The notes below the pieces were generated by a model. The model made no database searches. It was given only the letters and a program-made list of their open reading frames with translations, and was not told where the DNA came from. The position numbers were made by a program, and so were the translations under genes. Shown one piece after another: positions 35,740-44,825 of a stretch of 64,000 nucleotides of DNA (its first letter is position 1; every line of letters starts with the position of its first letter). Source of the DNA: Pedobacter sp. BAL39 (GTDB lineage: Bacteria > Bacteroidota > Bacteroidia > Sphingobacteriales > Sphingobacteriaceae); the NCBI RefSeq assembly GCF_000170795.1, contig NZ_ABCM01000003.1:186001-250000 (forward strand), given 5' to 3'.

Positions 35740-36525
35740 ATGAAAAGATTATTTTCTATCATACTCGTATCCATTATATTAATCACCTCTTGCTCAAAAG
35801 ATGACGATAAGATCTCGCAACTTGAAACCGAAGGGAAAGCAACGGTGACTTTTGACGCAGCTTTCGGTACACAAGATTTTGCATTGAACAAAGATTTTAC
35901 TTCAGGCACAAAAACCTTCAACTTTACCAAGTTCAGGTATTGGGTAAGCGGTGTTGCGCTTGTCAATTCTAAAGGGGAAGAGTATAAAATCCCTGGTTCT
36001 TACTTCCTATTGGAGGAAACGGGCAGTGTGGCTGTTCAGGATGGCGCTTTTACTTATCCTGCTACAAAACGCGAAAGCATTGAATTGAAAGGTGTTCCAG
36101 TAGATGACTACAAGACGATCAAATTTTCTATTGGTGTGGACAGCAAATACAATGATAACCTAAGCCTTCAAACGGGAGAGTTATCTCAATTAAACGGGAT
36201 GACAAATGTATCCTGGATGTGGATGACCAGCTATATTTTCAGCGCTATCGGGGGAAAAGTAACACAAGCAGGCACGGCGCAAAATCTGCTTATTGAAACT
36301 GGCTTAAATTCCAACTACAAATCAGTAGTGCTGGATTTTCCGTCAGTCTTACATATCAGCTCCACAAAAGACAGCAAGATCGTATTAAAAGCTGATGTCG
36401 AAAAGGCTATTGATGGTGTGGATGTAGTTGCCAACCCGGTTGTTGGTGCTTCAAAAGCTGCGATCATGACGGCAGTTGCGACCAATTACAGTACGAAAGT
36501 ATTTACTGTATCCTCTGTAAACTAA
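35740..36525 (+). CDS. MbnP-family lipoprotein, copy 1
   Basis: Periplasmic copper-binding-type lipoprotein of 261 residues. A lipobox is seen in ILITSCSKDDD (Cys18). The MbnP body includes FNFTKFRYWVSGVALVNSKG, GSYFLLEE, FSIGVDSKYN and the Trp-rich MTNVSWMWMTSYIF. In the characterised relative MbnH oxidises a Trp of MbnP to kynurenine to create a high-affinity copper site; the Trp cluster here is the equivalent region. Next gene is the cognate di-heme enzyme. Confidence 0.85.
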   Translation: MKRLFSIILVSIILITSCSKDDDKISQLETEGKATVTFDAAFGTQDFALNKDFTSGTKTFNFTKFRYWVSGVALVNSKGEEYKIPGSYFLLEETGSVAVQDGAFTYPATKRESIELKGVPVDDYKTIKFSIGVDSKYNDNLSLQTGELSQLNGMTNVSWMWMTSYIFSAIGGKVTQAGTAQNLLIETGLNSNYKSVVLDFPSVLHISSTKDSKIVLKADVEKAIDGVDVVANPVVGASKAAIMTAVATNYSTKVFTVSSVN

Positions 36526-36530
36526 TACAA

Positions 36531-37616
36531 ATGATGGGTAAGTGCGCCGTTTTGCGTATTGCCATTTTCATACTTTTAATGTCAACGGTTGCTTCTTGTA
36601 AAAAAGAGGCATCATTGGAAGATAAAACCCTGGAACCTCGTGCTGCAAGGCTGGAGGTTCCGGGAAACTTCCCCGTGGTAAAGGAGGAAATCGACAATCC
36701 GCTAACGTTGGAAGGAATTGAGCTGGGCAGAAAACTGTTCTATGATGTCAGGCTGTCTGGCAGCAATAGAATTTCCTGTGCCTCTTGTCACCGTCAGGAT
36801 TTGGCATTTACAGATGGTATCCCCCTGAGCAATATTGGCGAATCCGGTAAAAGGCTGGACAGACATGCTCCTGCTTTATTTAATCTGGCATGGGCGGAAG
36901 GTGGCCTGTTTTGGGACGGTGGTTCTAAAAATTTGGAATCACAGGCATTCGGGCCACTGACCAGCGAGGATGAAATGCACCAGGATTTGTATGTTTTAGA
37001 AAATGAACTGAAACAGGTGCCCGAATACCTGCGGCAATTTAAATTGGTGTTTGGTGAAGATGTCAAATCTGCAAATGTGGTTAGGGTTTTGGCGCAATTT
37101 CAGCGTACACTCATCTCCGGGAATTCAAAATACGACAAGTACAGAAGAGGCGAGTCAGGCATAATGCTAAGTGACATTGAACTACTTGGAATGAACCTGG
37201 TAGCGGCCAAATGCAAAGGCTGTCATACCGGAGAACTCTTCACGGATAATGGTTATCATAACAATGGCATCGATGATACTTTTAGTGAGGAACATGAGGG
37301 TGTTTTTCAAGGTCGGTTCCGCGTAAGTTTCGATCCCTTGGATATCGGCAAATTCAAAACACCGTCCTTAAGAAACGTGATGCTGACCGCTCCTTATATG
37401 CATGATGGCAGGCTTAAGACGATAGATGAGGTCTTGGATCATTACCAGTCAGGGATACAGCTGTCCCCGAGTACAGATATCCTGCTATTTCAAAACCGCG
37501 GACAAGTGGGCATTCCTATGAATGCAAATGAAAAAGCGGCCATTAAAGCATTTCTGGCCAGCTTAACTGACAATGACTTTATAAACAATAAAAAAATTAG
37601 TAATCCTAATCTTTAA
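36531..37616 (+). CDS. MbnH-type di-heme peroxidase, copy 1
   Basis: Periplasmic lipoprotein (lipobox near STVASCKKEAS) of 361 residues in the cytochrome c peroxidase/MauG superfamily. Two heme c sites are CASCHRQDLAFTDG and CKGCHTGELFTDNGYHNNG, followed by the conserved APYMHDGRLKTIDEVLDHYQ. The MbnH group uses hydrogen peroxide and two hemes to oxidise a Trp on its MbnP partner. Starts 5 bases after the MbnP copy 1 stop. An alternative ATG one codon later is possible. Confidence 0.9.
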   Translation: MMGKCAVLRIAIFILLMSTVASCKKEASLEDKTLEPRAARLEVPGNFPVVKEEIDNPLTLEGIELGRKLFYDVRLSGSNRISCASCHRQDLAFTDGIPLSNIGESGKRLDRHAPALFNLAWAEGGLFWDGGSKNLESQAFGPLTSEDEMHQDLYVLENELKQVPEYLRQFKLVFGEDVKSANVVRVLAQFQRTLISGNSKYDKYRRGESGIMLSDIELLGMNLVAAKCKGCHTGELFTDNGYHNNGIDDTFSEEHEGVFQGRFRVSFDPLDIGKFKTPSLRNVMLTAPYMHDGRLKTIDEVLDHYQSGIQLSPSTDILLFQNRGQVGIPMNANEKAAIKAFLASLTDNDFINNKKISNPNL

Positions 37617-37620
37617 AATA

Positions 37621-38475
37621 ATGAAAAGAATAGAAAGAATTTTAAAAGTGATATCCCTAATCAGTATCCTACTGATGGTGACATCCTGTGCTAAAAACAA
37701 TGATGTAACACCTGAATTTCAGGAAACTAACCTGGCACCGCTTTCGGTTGAGTTTGATAATATCGTTGGAGAAAGGACGCTCTCCATAAACAATACCGGA
37801 AGCCCGTATAAAAATCTGGCAGGTGAAGCTTTTACCATTTCCAGGCTTCAGTATTTTATCAGCAATATCAAGGTAACGACAGCTGAGGGCAATACCTATA
37901 CCGTAAACCCGGATAGTAGTTATTTTCTCATCAAAGGAGACGACAAGGCCACAAGATTTGCAAAGGTAAAAGTGCCAGAGGGTGATTACACTAACCTGAC
38001 TTTCACTTTAGGGGTAGATAGTTTGCGCAGTACCATGCCTATCGACAAACGAACAGGCGTACTTGATCCTGCTGCGGGGGGCGGCCATGAAGATGGCGGA
38101 ATGTACTGGGGATGGAACAGTGGTTACATCTTTTTTAAATTCGAAGGCAACTCCAATGTAATATCAGATGATGTGAATGGAGACCCGACAGGAAAGAAGC
38201 AGTTCAAATACCATATTGGCTTTTTTGGTGGCTACAGCGCGCCTACCTTGAATAACATTAAGGTGATCAATGTTGATTTAAGAACAGCCGGAATAGCCAA
38301 AGTCAGGAAAGACCGTCAAAGCAATATCCATCTTTTTGTAGATGTGATGAAAGTGTTCAATGGGACAAATGCGTTTAAAATCGCCGACAAACCGAATGTG
38401 ATGTTCGATGATTTTACTGCTAAAATTGCGGCGAACTTCCTTCAAATGTTCAAACATGACCATACAGAAAATTGA
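37621..38475 (+). CDS. MbnP-family lipoprotein, copy 2
   Basis: A 284-residue lipoprotein (lipobox MVTSCAKNND). It has the MbnP landmarks AFTISRLQYFISNIKVTTAEG, SSYFLIKGDD, FTLGVDSLRS and the aromatic GGMYWGWNSGYIFFKFEG, nearer to the classic MYWGWxxGY signature than copy 1. Starts 4 bases after the copy 1 peroxidase stop, and its stop overlaps the copy 2 peroxidase start by 4 bases. So this is a second MbnP-MbnH pair in the same operon. Confidence 0.9.
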   Translation: MKRIERILKVISLISILLMVTSCAKNNDVTPEFQETNLAPLSVEFDNIVGERTLSINNTGSPYKNLAGEAFTISRLQYFISNIKVTTAEGNTYTVNPDSSYFLIKGDDKATRFAKVKVPEGDYTNLTFTLGVDSLRSTMPIDKRTGVLDPAAGGGHEDGGMYWGWNSGYIFFKFEGNSNVISDDVNGDPTGKKQFKYHIGFFGGYSAPTLNNIKVINVDLRTAGIAKVRKDRQSNIHLFVDVMKVFNGTNAFKIADKPNVMFDDFTAKIAANFLQMFKHDHTEN

Positions 38476-39527
38476 TGAGCATGAATAAGAAACACTGGAT
38501 CGTATTGTTTGCTTTCGGACTTTTTATTTATGCGTGTAAGAAAGACCATCCGGTCAAAGAAGAAATAGAAAGCTGGCTGGGCTTTGTAAAACCCGTTAAT
38601 TTTCCTGACCCGGAATATAAATTTGCAAATAACCCGATCACTAAAGAAGGTTTTGAGTTGGGCCGGGCGTTGTTTTATGAGCCACGCCTGTCCCGCAATA
38701 ACACCATCACCTGCGGTTCCTGCCATATCCAATCCTCTGCCTTTACCCAACATGGTCATGATGTGAGCCATGGTATTGACGATCGTTTGGGCACACGCAA
38801 CTCTCCACCTATCATGAACCTCGCATGGAACAAAGCTTTTATGTGGGGAGGTGGCGTGTATGATCTTGATCTCCAGCCCATCGTACCCATTACCACACAT
38901 GAGGAGATGGACGAAAACCTGGAGAATGTACTCAACAAATTAAGGGCACTTCCAAAATATACCGGGTTGTTCAAAAATGCGTTCGGATCAGAGGAGATCA
39001 GCACAGCAAAGTTTATGAAAGCACTGTCTCAGTTCATGCTTATGTGTGTGAGTAGTAATTCGAAATATGACAAGGTCATGCGTAAAGAAGCCGGGATGTC
39101 ATTTACCGCTGATGAACAGGAAGGTTATACCTTATTCAAGCAAAAATGCGCTTCCTGCCATTCTGAGCCCCTTTTTACCGATGGGTCGTTCCGGAACAAT
39201 GGTCTTGGTATTAGTCCGATCAATGATCAGGGGCTCTATGCAGCTACCTTAAAAGAGACTGACAAATACAAATTTAAAGTTCCTTCACTGCGCAACCTGC
39301 AATATACTGCGCCATTTATGCATGACGGCAGGTTCTTAAGTCTTGCTGGTGTCTTGGAACATTACCATTCGGAAGTTCAGGATACTCCAAACTTGGACCC
39401 TGTGTTAAAACAGGGCAATAGAATTGGAATCGCATTGACGCAAAATGATAAAGTCAAGCTAACTGCGTTTTTAGCAACGCTCAATGATACTGACTTCATC
39501 AATAATAAACTCTTATCAGAACAATAG
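38472..39527 (+). CDS. MbnH-type di-heme peroxidase, copy 2
   Basis: A 351-residue lipoprotein (LFIYACKKDHP). Heme c sites are CGSCHIQSSAFTQHG and CASCHSEPLFTDGSFRNNG. The family landmark APFMHDGRFLSLAGVLEHYH is present near the C-terminus. It differs from copy 1 in the loop between the first heme and MNLAWN (HDVSHGIDDRLGTRNSPPI). Start overlaps the MbnP copy 2 stop by four bases. Together with copy 1 it may serve distinct MbnP partners. Confidence 0.9.
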   Translation: MMSMNKKHWIVLFAFGLFIYACKKDHPVKEEIESWLGFVKPVNFPDPEYKFANNPITKEGFELGRALFYEPRLSRNNTITCGSCHIQSSAFTQHGHDVSHGIDDRLGTRNSPPIMNLAWNKAFMWGGGVYDLDLQPIVPITTHEEMDENLENVLNKLRALPKYTGLFKNAFGSEEISTAKFMKALSQFMLMCVSSNSKYDKVMRKEAGMSFTADEQEGYTLFKQKCASCHSEPLFTDGSFRNNGLGISPINDQGLYAATLKETDKYKFKVPSLRNLQYTAPFMHDGRFLSLAGVLEHYHSEVQDTPNLDPVLKQGNRIGIALTQNDKVKLTAFLATLNDTDFINNKLLSEQ

Positions 39528-39529
39528 AT

Positions 39530-40453
39530 ATGAAAAAAACTATTTTAACCTTGTTATTGATCCTGTTTACCCTTACTGCAACCAAAGCCTGTGACATTTG
39601 CGGATGTGGTGTGGGAAGCTATTATTTGGGGATTTTGCCCGAATATAATAAACGTTTTATAGGGCTTCGCTACCAGCATAAAACATTGCTGACCCATTTG
39701 GGACCCTTCGGTGAACGTACTCCACTAACAGCACATGAAACTTATCAAAGTGCAGAGATTTGGGGTGGATGGAATATGGGTAGTCGTTTCAGGGTACTTG
39801 CATTTGTACCGTATAACTTCAATGAACGGACAAGCCAGGATGCCTCCGGAACAAAAAATGGCTTAGGAGATATCGCACTGATGGGCTATTATAAGTTGTT
39901 CGATCACAACGGAACCTTAGGTGAAAGGCTATTGGTGCAATCTTTATGGATAGGTGGCGGTATTAAATTACCTACTGGAAAATATGAACCATCTGAAAGA
40001 CTGGCGGTGCAGGAATCACCCAATAATTTTCAATTGGGAACGGCAAGTACTGATTTTACCATCAATGCAGCTTATGATATTCGGTGGAATGATTTGGGAT
40101 TAAATGCAAATGTCAATTACAAAATCAACACCGAGAATACATATCAGTACCGCTATGGTAATAAATTCACTTCCAATGTACTGGTTTACCACAAATTTAG
40201 GGTCGCTAATCGGCTTACTGTCGCGCCAAATATTGGTGTACTTTATGAAACTGCCGATAAGGATGTAGAAAATAAAAAGTATGATGTGGCGGTTTCTGGT
40301 GGTTACTCGCTATCTGCTGTGGCTGGCCTGGAAGTTTCTATGAAAGGTTTGTCGTTCGGAGCCAATTACCAGAATGTTCGTGCTCAGGACCTGGCCGGTG
40401 GAAGGGCTAATGCCGGAAACAGGGTCATGGTACACATGTCCTTACCATTTTAA
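39530..40453 (+). CDS. Predicted outer-membrane beta-barrel protein
   Basis: A 307-residue secreted protein with a signal peptide (ILTLLLILFTLTATKA). The mature N-terminus is CDICGCGVGSYYLGILP with three Cys, followed by amphipathic beta-strand repeats (RVLAFVPYNFNER, GDIALMGYYKLFD) ending in VMVHMSLPF with the C-terminal aromatic typical of outer-membrane barrels. Two bases after the copy 2 peroxidase stop, so last gene of the copper-related operon. A metal or substrate pore is inference. Confidence 0.8.
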   Translation: MKKTILTLLLILFTLTATKACDICGCGVGSYYLGILPEYNKRFIGLRYQHKTLLTHLGPFGERTPLTAHETYQSAEIWGGWNMGSRFRVLAFVPYNFNERTSQDASGTKNGLGDIALMGYYKLFDHNGTLGERLLVQSLWIGGGIKLPTGKYEPSERLAVQESPNNFQLGTASTDFTINAAYDIRWNDLGLNANVNYKINTENTYQYRYGNKFTSNVLVYHKFRVANRLTVAPNIGVLYETADKDVENKKYDVAVSGGYSLSAVAGLEVSMKGLSFGANYQNVRAQDLAGGRANAGNRVMVHMSLPF

Positions 40454-40593
40454 TTTCAAACAAAATGAGAAAATATAGTTATTGCTAAAGCAAGTAAAAC
40501 AAGTCCTGATATGACATAAATATGGAATGCTCAGGAAGGTCACTAATTGTCAGCTTACATAAATTTATATAAGTAGTGATCAGTCAGGTTCAT

Positions 40594-40639
40594 TATTTAC
40601 AATTAAGGCAACTCAGCTCAGATGCCTTAATTGTAAATA
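40594..40639. terminator. Strong inverted repeat between convergent genes
   Basis: A perfect 17-base stem (40594-40610 with 40623-40639) around a 12-base loop follows the barrel gene and precedes the end of the AraC gene. It has no long T-run but is well placed as a bidirectional terminator. Confidence 0.75.
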
Positions 40640-40728
40640 TTGTCCTGTTTTACTTCTGATCTTTAGTGATAAACAAAACCGTGAATTTTCACCGTTTATC
40701 GAGAAACAAGCCAATATTATTTTTGGAA

Positions 40729-41610
40729 TTAGTTAGTAGCTTTTTTCCTAAATGCTCCAGGTGAAATGCCAATCACTTTTTTAAATAGGCGATTAAAATA
40801 TTTTTCATCCTCAAATCCTAGTGCATTACCTATTTCCTTGACAGAAAGGCTGGAATAGTGTAATAGCCTTTGCCCTTCCCGCATCATTTCCTGTTGAATA
40901 TAGTAGCTGACAGAAAAACCAGTAACTGCTTTAACAGTATCATTAAGATAGCTAGTTGTCACATTCATCTTTTCCGCAAACTCAGATGGCCTTCTGATTG
41001 TTTTGAGGTTATTACGTAGCGCTTGTTTGAATGCTTTAGTAATTTCTATACTTCTCGCGGAATGTCTAATTAGGTTGAAGCGTTCCATGGATAGGTAGAT
41101 TGAGGCGAGCTGATAGATAAGCGCAGTAACCATTGATTGGGTAATGGCTTGACGAAACATATGGTGTGGGTCATTATAAATGGCAAACAGGTTATCAATA
41201 AAGATGCATAGGCCAGCAGATTGCTCAGGAGATAAAGGCGTAAGTATAATTTCTGATAAACATTGATCCAGGATGTTTTTAAGCTGTTCATCTAGCATAG
41301 ATGGATCAAAGGCTAAAAACCAGCCTTGTTCCGCTCGTGCTGAATTAATTTGATGTATCTGACCTGGATAGGAAAGAAAAAGGGTTTGATCAATGAGTCG
41401 AACTTTTTTAAAATCAACTTCCATTTCTATGCTTCCTTTATCTACCAGCACACAATAGTAGAAATCGTGCCGATGGGGCTGGGAGATTTTATACCCCTGC
41501 CCGGCTGAATGCTCGATGCCAAAAGGTTTTAGATAGACGCCTGAAAACCAATCGTCCATGCGGTGAACCGGTATTTTCATAGTTTTACTCATTACATTAA
41601 AGGTCGACAT
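40729..41610 (-). CDS. AraC-family transcriptional regulator
   Basis: A 293-residue regulator with an N-terminal cupin-like domain (QPHRHDFYYCVLVDKGS near 43) and the double helix-turn-helix domain from about residue 190 (VTTSYLNDTVKAVTGFSVSY, LSVKEIGNALGFEDEKYFNR, ending SPGAFRKKATN). It is a close paralogue of the regulator at 1453..2550, but without the C-terminal extension. It is followed upstream on the same strand by an FAD hydroxylase at 41686..42849, again copying the regulator/monooxygenase pairing. The start codon could be one of three closely spaced ATGs. Confidence 0.9.
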   Translation of the reverse strand: MSTFNVMSKTMKIPVHRMDDWFSGVYLKPFGIEHSAGQGYKISQPHRHDFYYCVLVDKGSIEMEVDFKKVRLIDQTLFLSYPGQIHQINSARAEQGWFLAFDPSMLDEQLKNILDQCLSEIILTPLSPEQSAGLCIFIDNLFAIYNDPHHMFRQAITQSMVTALIYQLASIYLSMERFNLIRHSARSIEITKAFKQALRNNLKTIRRPSEFAEKMNVTTSYLNDTVKAVTGFSVSYYIQQEMMREGQRLLHYSSLSVKEIGNALGFEDEKYFNRLFKKVIGISPGAFRKKATN

Positions 41611-41685
41611 AAATAATAAATAAATCTTCTATGAAGCGCTTAAAGTGGTGGACACGTCACATGTCCACCTAACTATGTACAGATT

Positions 41686-42849
41686 TTAATTTAAACCCTG
41701 TTGATATTCATTATGGAGCTTTGCTGCTGTTGGAGAGCTGAATAAATTATCTAGACGCGCGCGCGCAGTCATCTGTCGAAAGGTTCCGTTTTGGTTAGGA
41801 TCTCCAGCATCATGCATCATATCTGTCATCCATGCCGCAAAATCCTGATAGTTCCAGATGTGAGGCAATACGGTGTCAGAGTAATTTGCAAGCCCATCAG
41901 TATTATGGTCGCGCACCGCATTCACAAGTGCCTGCGAAAGAATATCTACATCGTACAGCGCAAGGTTCATTCCCTTTGCACTTGTAGGTGGTACAAGATG
42001 TGCGGCATCACCTACAAGAAATAGGTTGTGGTATTGCATTGGCGCATGAACTACAGATCGTAATGGAACGAAAAACTTATCATGGATTACCGCATTCTGA
42101 ACAGTCTGATCATTCAACCGCAGACGGATCTCGTCCCAAACCCTTTCGTCTGGCCAATCCTGGGCATTATCGCTCAATGCACACTGCAGATAGTAACGAC
42201 TTTTAAAAGGGCCACGAGGTAATTGCGCAACACAGCCGTAGTTACTTACGCCCATAATAGGATGCCCCGTAACAGGTGCTTCAACAAGCGCAGCCAACCA
42301 GGCATAACCGAATTCATGGGTATACTTTGTTAAAATGCCATCCGGGATAGATGCCCGGCTCACCCCAAGGTCGGCATCACAGCCGGCGATATAGTCGCAG
42401 ACAATTTCATGCGTGCCGGTTTCATCTGTATAATTTATGTGTGGTTGTTGACCTTCTTCGTTGTGGATTGCGACATCTTTAACATTCCAGCGAACATCAC
42501 CGTTCATGTTGTCAAGAAGTTCCCTCATCAGGTTTCCTACAAGCATTTGCTGAGTACAAAAACGGCTCCCGCTTCCGTCATCTCCGGCAAGTTCGAAAAT
42601 ACGATCTGAGCCGTTTAGGCGGTAATTTATTGTGCCCGCGACAGGGCCTGCAAGAAGCTTGTCTGCCAATTCCCATTGCTCGAACATGCGAACCGCACGG
42701 GCATCAACAACGCCGGCACGCTGCCGCATTTCAATGTATGCACGATCACGTCTTTCTAGCACAATGCAAGGTATTCCTGATTTTTGTAGGAAAGTAGCGA
42801 GCGTTAACCCCGATACACCTGCCCCTATAATTGCAACTGTAGTTTTCAT
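41686..42849 (-). CDS. 4-hydroxybenzoate 3-monooxygenase-like FAD hydroxylase
   Basis: A 387-residue flavin hydroxylase of the PobA type. VAIIGAGVSGLTLATFLQ (residues 5-22) is the FAD Rossmann motif. RDRAYIEMRQRAGVVDARAV matches the characteristic PobA loop, IAGCDADLGVSR replaces the GADG region, and VGDAAHLVPPTSAKGMNLAL is the second FAD motif. It would hydroxylate a para-hydroxybenzoate-like aromatic with NAD(P)H. I chose ATG 42849; ATG 42870 would add seven residues. Adjacent AraC gene 40729..41610 is the likely regulator. True substrate not established. Confidence 0.85.
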   Translation of the reverse strand: MKTTVAIIGAGVSGLTLATFLQKSGIPCIVLERRDRAYIEMRQRAGVVDARAVRMFEQWELADKLLAGPVAGTINYRLNGSDRIFELAGDDGSGSRFCTQQMLVGNLMRELLDNMNGDVRWNVKDVAIHNEEGQQPHINYTDETGTHEIVCDYIAGCDADLGVSRASIPDGILTKYTHEFGYAWLAALVEAPVTGHPIMGVSNYGCVAQLPRGPFKSRYYLQCALSDNAQDWPDERVWDEIRLRLNDQTVQNAVIHDKFFVPLRSVVHAPMQYHNLFLVGDAAHLVPPTSAKGMNLALYDVDILSQALVNAVRDHNTDGLANYSDTVLPHIWNYQDFAAWMTDMMHDAGDPNQNGTFRQMTARARLDNLFSSPTAAKLHNEYQQGLN

Positions 42850-43298
42850 GTTTTTTTTATCTGTTTCCATATTGTCTGGTCTTAATCTTTTTTGATTTAC
42901 ATGATTACCATGTATTTTTAAACCATTACAAAGGTCACTGATATAAGTAGGCGATTAGTTAACAATTCACGGCTTTACTTGGACTATTCACTGATGCTAA
43001 ATGCTATGGGAGCAAATTCAATCTATGAAGGCATTATAATTAGGGTAGATGTAAAATATCACTATTCCCTCATTATTTAATAAGTTTCACTGATGTAGGA
43101 CTTAAAGATATTAAAGTTTCCAAAAGTCGACTAGTTTGATCCTGCCTGAAATTTGCTTTTCCCCAAGATTCTCATAAACCCACTAAATTCTCGGGTACTA
43201 AAAATTTTCCTATATGGGAATTTAAAAAATTATTCGTAAAACCAAAGGTGTAAAGAGTATGCTAGCCGATGTGGGTACCAAATTGTAACCAAAGTAAA
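42850..43298. other. Intergenic stretch without a supported gene
   Basis: About 450 bases between the PobA-like hydroxylase start and the HTH gene stop. No open frame, RNA gene or strong repeat that I can support. It must contain the hydroxylase promoter. Confidence 0.5.
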
Positions 43299-43763
43299 TT
43301 ATGTGTTTGACAAGTAGTAATAGAACATGGCTTTGACGATCTGGCTCATGTTACGTTTTCCTGTCACCCAGTCGGAGATGCTTTCTCTGTTTATTCCGGT
43401 ATCAAAGGCAATTTGCTTGATCCTGATTCCTTTTTCATTCATTTTTTGATCCAGCCACGCTGGAGTAACTGCGCTGGCTGGTGACGGGCGAAAGGTTACT
43501 GGCAGGATGACCAGCTCGGATTGAGGCAGAAACTTCGTAAAAAGCTCCTGAGTCCTTTTAATCAGTGTAGCTTCGGTCGCATAGTTTCCTGATTTGTTTT
43601 CTTCCTGCCTGCATTCAATCTCTATGACATGTTCATCAGCATATTTTATCGTGAAAGTGATGCTAGACTCTCTTAGGTGTCTTTCCGCTCCCTTGTTCAT
43701 TTTGCTGATGTCTTCTGCGGAGATCTGCTGGGTCAATTTGTCTATACCGATGATTGTGCTCAT
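43299..43763 (-). CDS. Hypothetical protein with a C-terminal HTH segment
   Basis: A 154-residue soluble protein. The C-terminal 45 residues (PAWLDQKMNEKGIRIKQIAF, then INRESISDWVTGKRNMSQIV) look like an XRE-type helix-turn-helix, so it may bind DNA. The first 100 residues have no recognised family. It is alone between two large intergenic stretches. Function unknown. Confidence 0.7.
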   Translation of the reverse strand: MSTIIGIDKLTQQISAEDISKMNKGAERHLRESSITFTIKYADEHVIEIECRQEENKSGNYATEATLIKRTQELFTKFLPQSELVILPVTFRPSPASAVTPAWLDQKMNEKGIRIKQIAFDTGINRESISDWVTGKRNMSQIVKAMFYYYLSNT

Positions 43764-43930
43764 TTTTCAATTTTAGGAAATAACAGCGGTTAAAGCAATT
43801 TGGTTTGAGATATCGCTGGCCCAACCATCTACATTCCCCATGGGGCCGTCTGATCTAAGAAGCAGTACTTTCTGGTGTACAGCCCCTTAACCAATTCCTT
43901 GGTCATTTAGCTGAATGGATCAATATGATT

Positions 43931-43972
43931 CAATAATACCCATCTAACTCTTGAGTTAGATGGATATTATTG
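43931..43972. terminator. Terminator for the EthD gene
   Basis: A perfect 11-base stem (43940-43950 with 43953-43963) with CTTG at the tip is extended by outer arms CAATAAT (43931-43937) and ATTATTG (43966-43972). It lies just past the EthD gene stop at 43986. Confidence 0.8.
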
Positions 43973-43985
43973 ATTAAGTTATTAG

Positions 43986-44330
43986 TTATGCACCAGCTTT
44001 AACGACTGTTTCATTGTTTGCCATCGCAATATAGTTGGAGGTATCAAAGAAATTCGGTTCATCGGGATGAACTTTTGTTAAATAGTTTTCTGAACTGAAG
44101 AAGGTGTTGAAATCCTCAAACGAGTCAAAAGAGATTTCCACGACAGCGTCGTATATGGGCTTAGGAAAACCTTCAGCAACGATAGGGTGGTTAACTACAT
44201 ATTTTCTAACATAAAGTTCTGTTTCAGGGATGGAACAGAATAAGGGAGCATGTTTATTTTTGTGGTAATCCACAAATTCATCAAGGCTCATGCCGGGTAG
44301 TTTTTGTACTAAAAATGTAAATTTGATCAT
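43986..44330 (-). CDS. EthD-domain protein
   Basis: A 114-residue alpha/beta ferredoxin-like-barrel protein of the EthD family: IKFTFLVQKLPGMSLDEFVD, YHKNKHAPLFCSIPETELYV and DSFEDFNTFFSSENYLTKV are the typical segments. EthD proteins accompany oxidative degradation of ethers and aromatic compounds. Divergent from the HxlR gene at 44431 across a 17-base-arm inverted repeat, so probably controlled by it. Confidence 0.88.
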   Translation of the reverse strand: MIKFTFLVQKLPGMSLDEFVDYHKNKHAPLFCSIPETELYVRKYVVNHPIVAEGFPKPIYDAVVEISFDSFEDFNTFFSSENYLTKVHPDEPNFFDTSNYIAMANNETVVKAGA

Positions 44331-44374
44331 TGTCTTTTTATAATTTGAACCAAAATTATTTCATTACTTACCCC

Positions 44375-44410
44375 ATAGCAAGTACGCACAAAGTTGTGCG
44401 TATTTGCTAT
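44375..44410. promoter_or_regulatory. Long inverted repeat, candidate HxlR operator
   Basis: Arms of 17 bases (44375-44391 and 44394-44410) with one mismatch and a 2-base centre; the core reads TACGCACAAAGTTGTGCGTA. It lies in the middle of the 100-base divergent region between EthD and HxlR. Confidence 0.75.
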
Positions 44411-44430
44411 GACAGTTGATTGACCAAGCG

Positions 44431-44784
44431 ATGTACAAAAAGAAAATCCCTATTAGAACTGAATGCGGCCTGCACATATTTAAGGAACTTTTAAATGGCA
44501 AGTGGAAGCTGATGCTGATCTACTATATTTCAGAGCAAATAAAAAGACCAGGAGCATTGCAAAAGAAAATAGCTGTGGACAGGCGGGTAATGAACAAGCA
44601 ATTGGATGAATTGGTACAACATGGATTTGTAGATAAATTGTCTTTCGATACTAAAATCCCTAAAGTTGAATATCAGCTGACCCCTCTGGGAATTAGTCTG
44701 TTACCGATCATAAAAGATTTGGAGCAATGGGGCGAAAAGAATAGAGCTGTGTTCGAGGCAGCGCTTATTGAAACCTTATCGTAA
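44431..44784 (+). CDS. HxlR-family transcriptional regulator
   Basis: A 117-residue winged-helix regulator: RTECGLHIFKELLNGKWKL with the conserved Cys, KRPGALQKKIAVDRRVMNKQ with the recognition helix, and the wing IPKVEYQLTPLGISLLP. I chose ATG 44431, a closer match to the family start than 44416. Divergent from EthD, the likely target. Confidence 0.92.
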   Translation: MYKKKIPIRTECGLHIFKELLNGKWKLMLIYYISEQIKRPGALQKKIAVDRRVMNKQLDELVQHGFVDKLSFDTKIPKVEYQLTPLGISLLPIIKDLEQWGEKNRAVFEAALIETLS

Positions 44785-44825
44785 TCGTCTAAATCAATCG
44801 ATACAGAAGCATTTGCCCGATAAGA

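Noticed and set aside
42850..43298. A possible degraded gene in the long intergenic stretch before the HTH gene
   Set aside because: No frame gave protein-like sequence or a recognisable motif.
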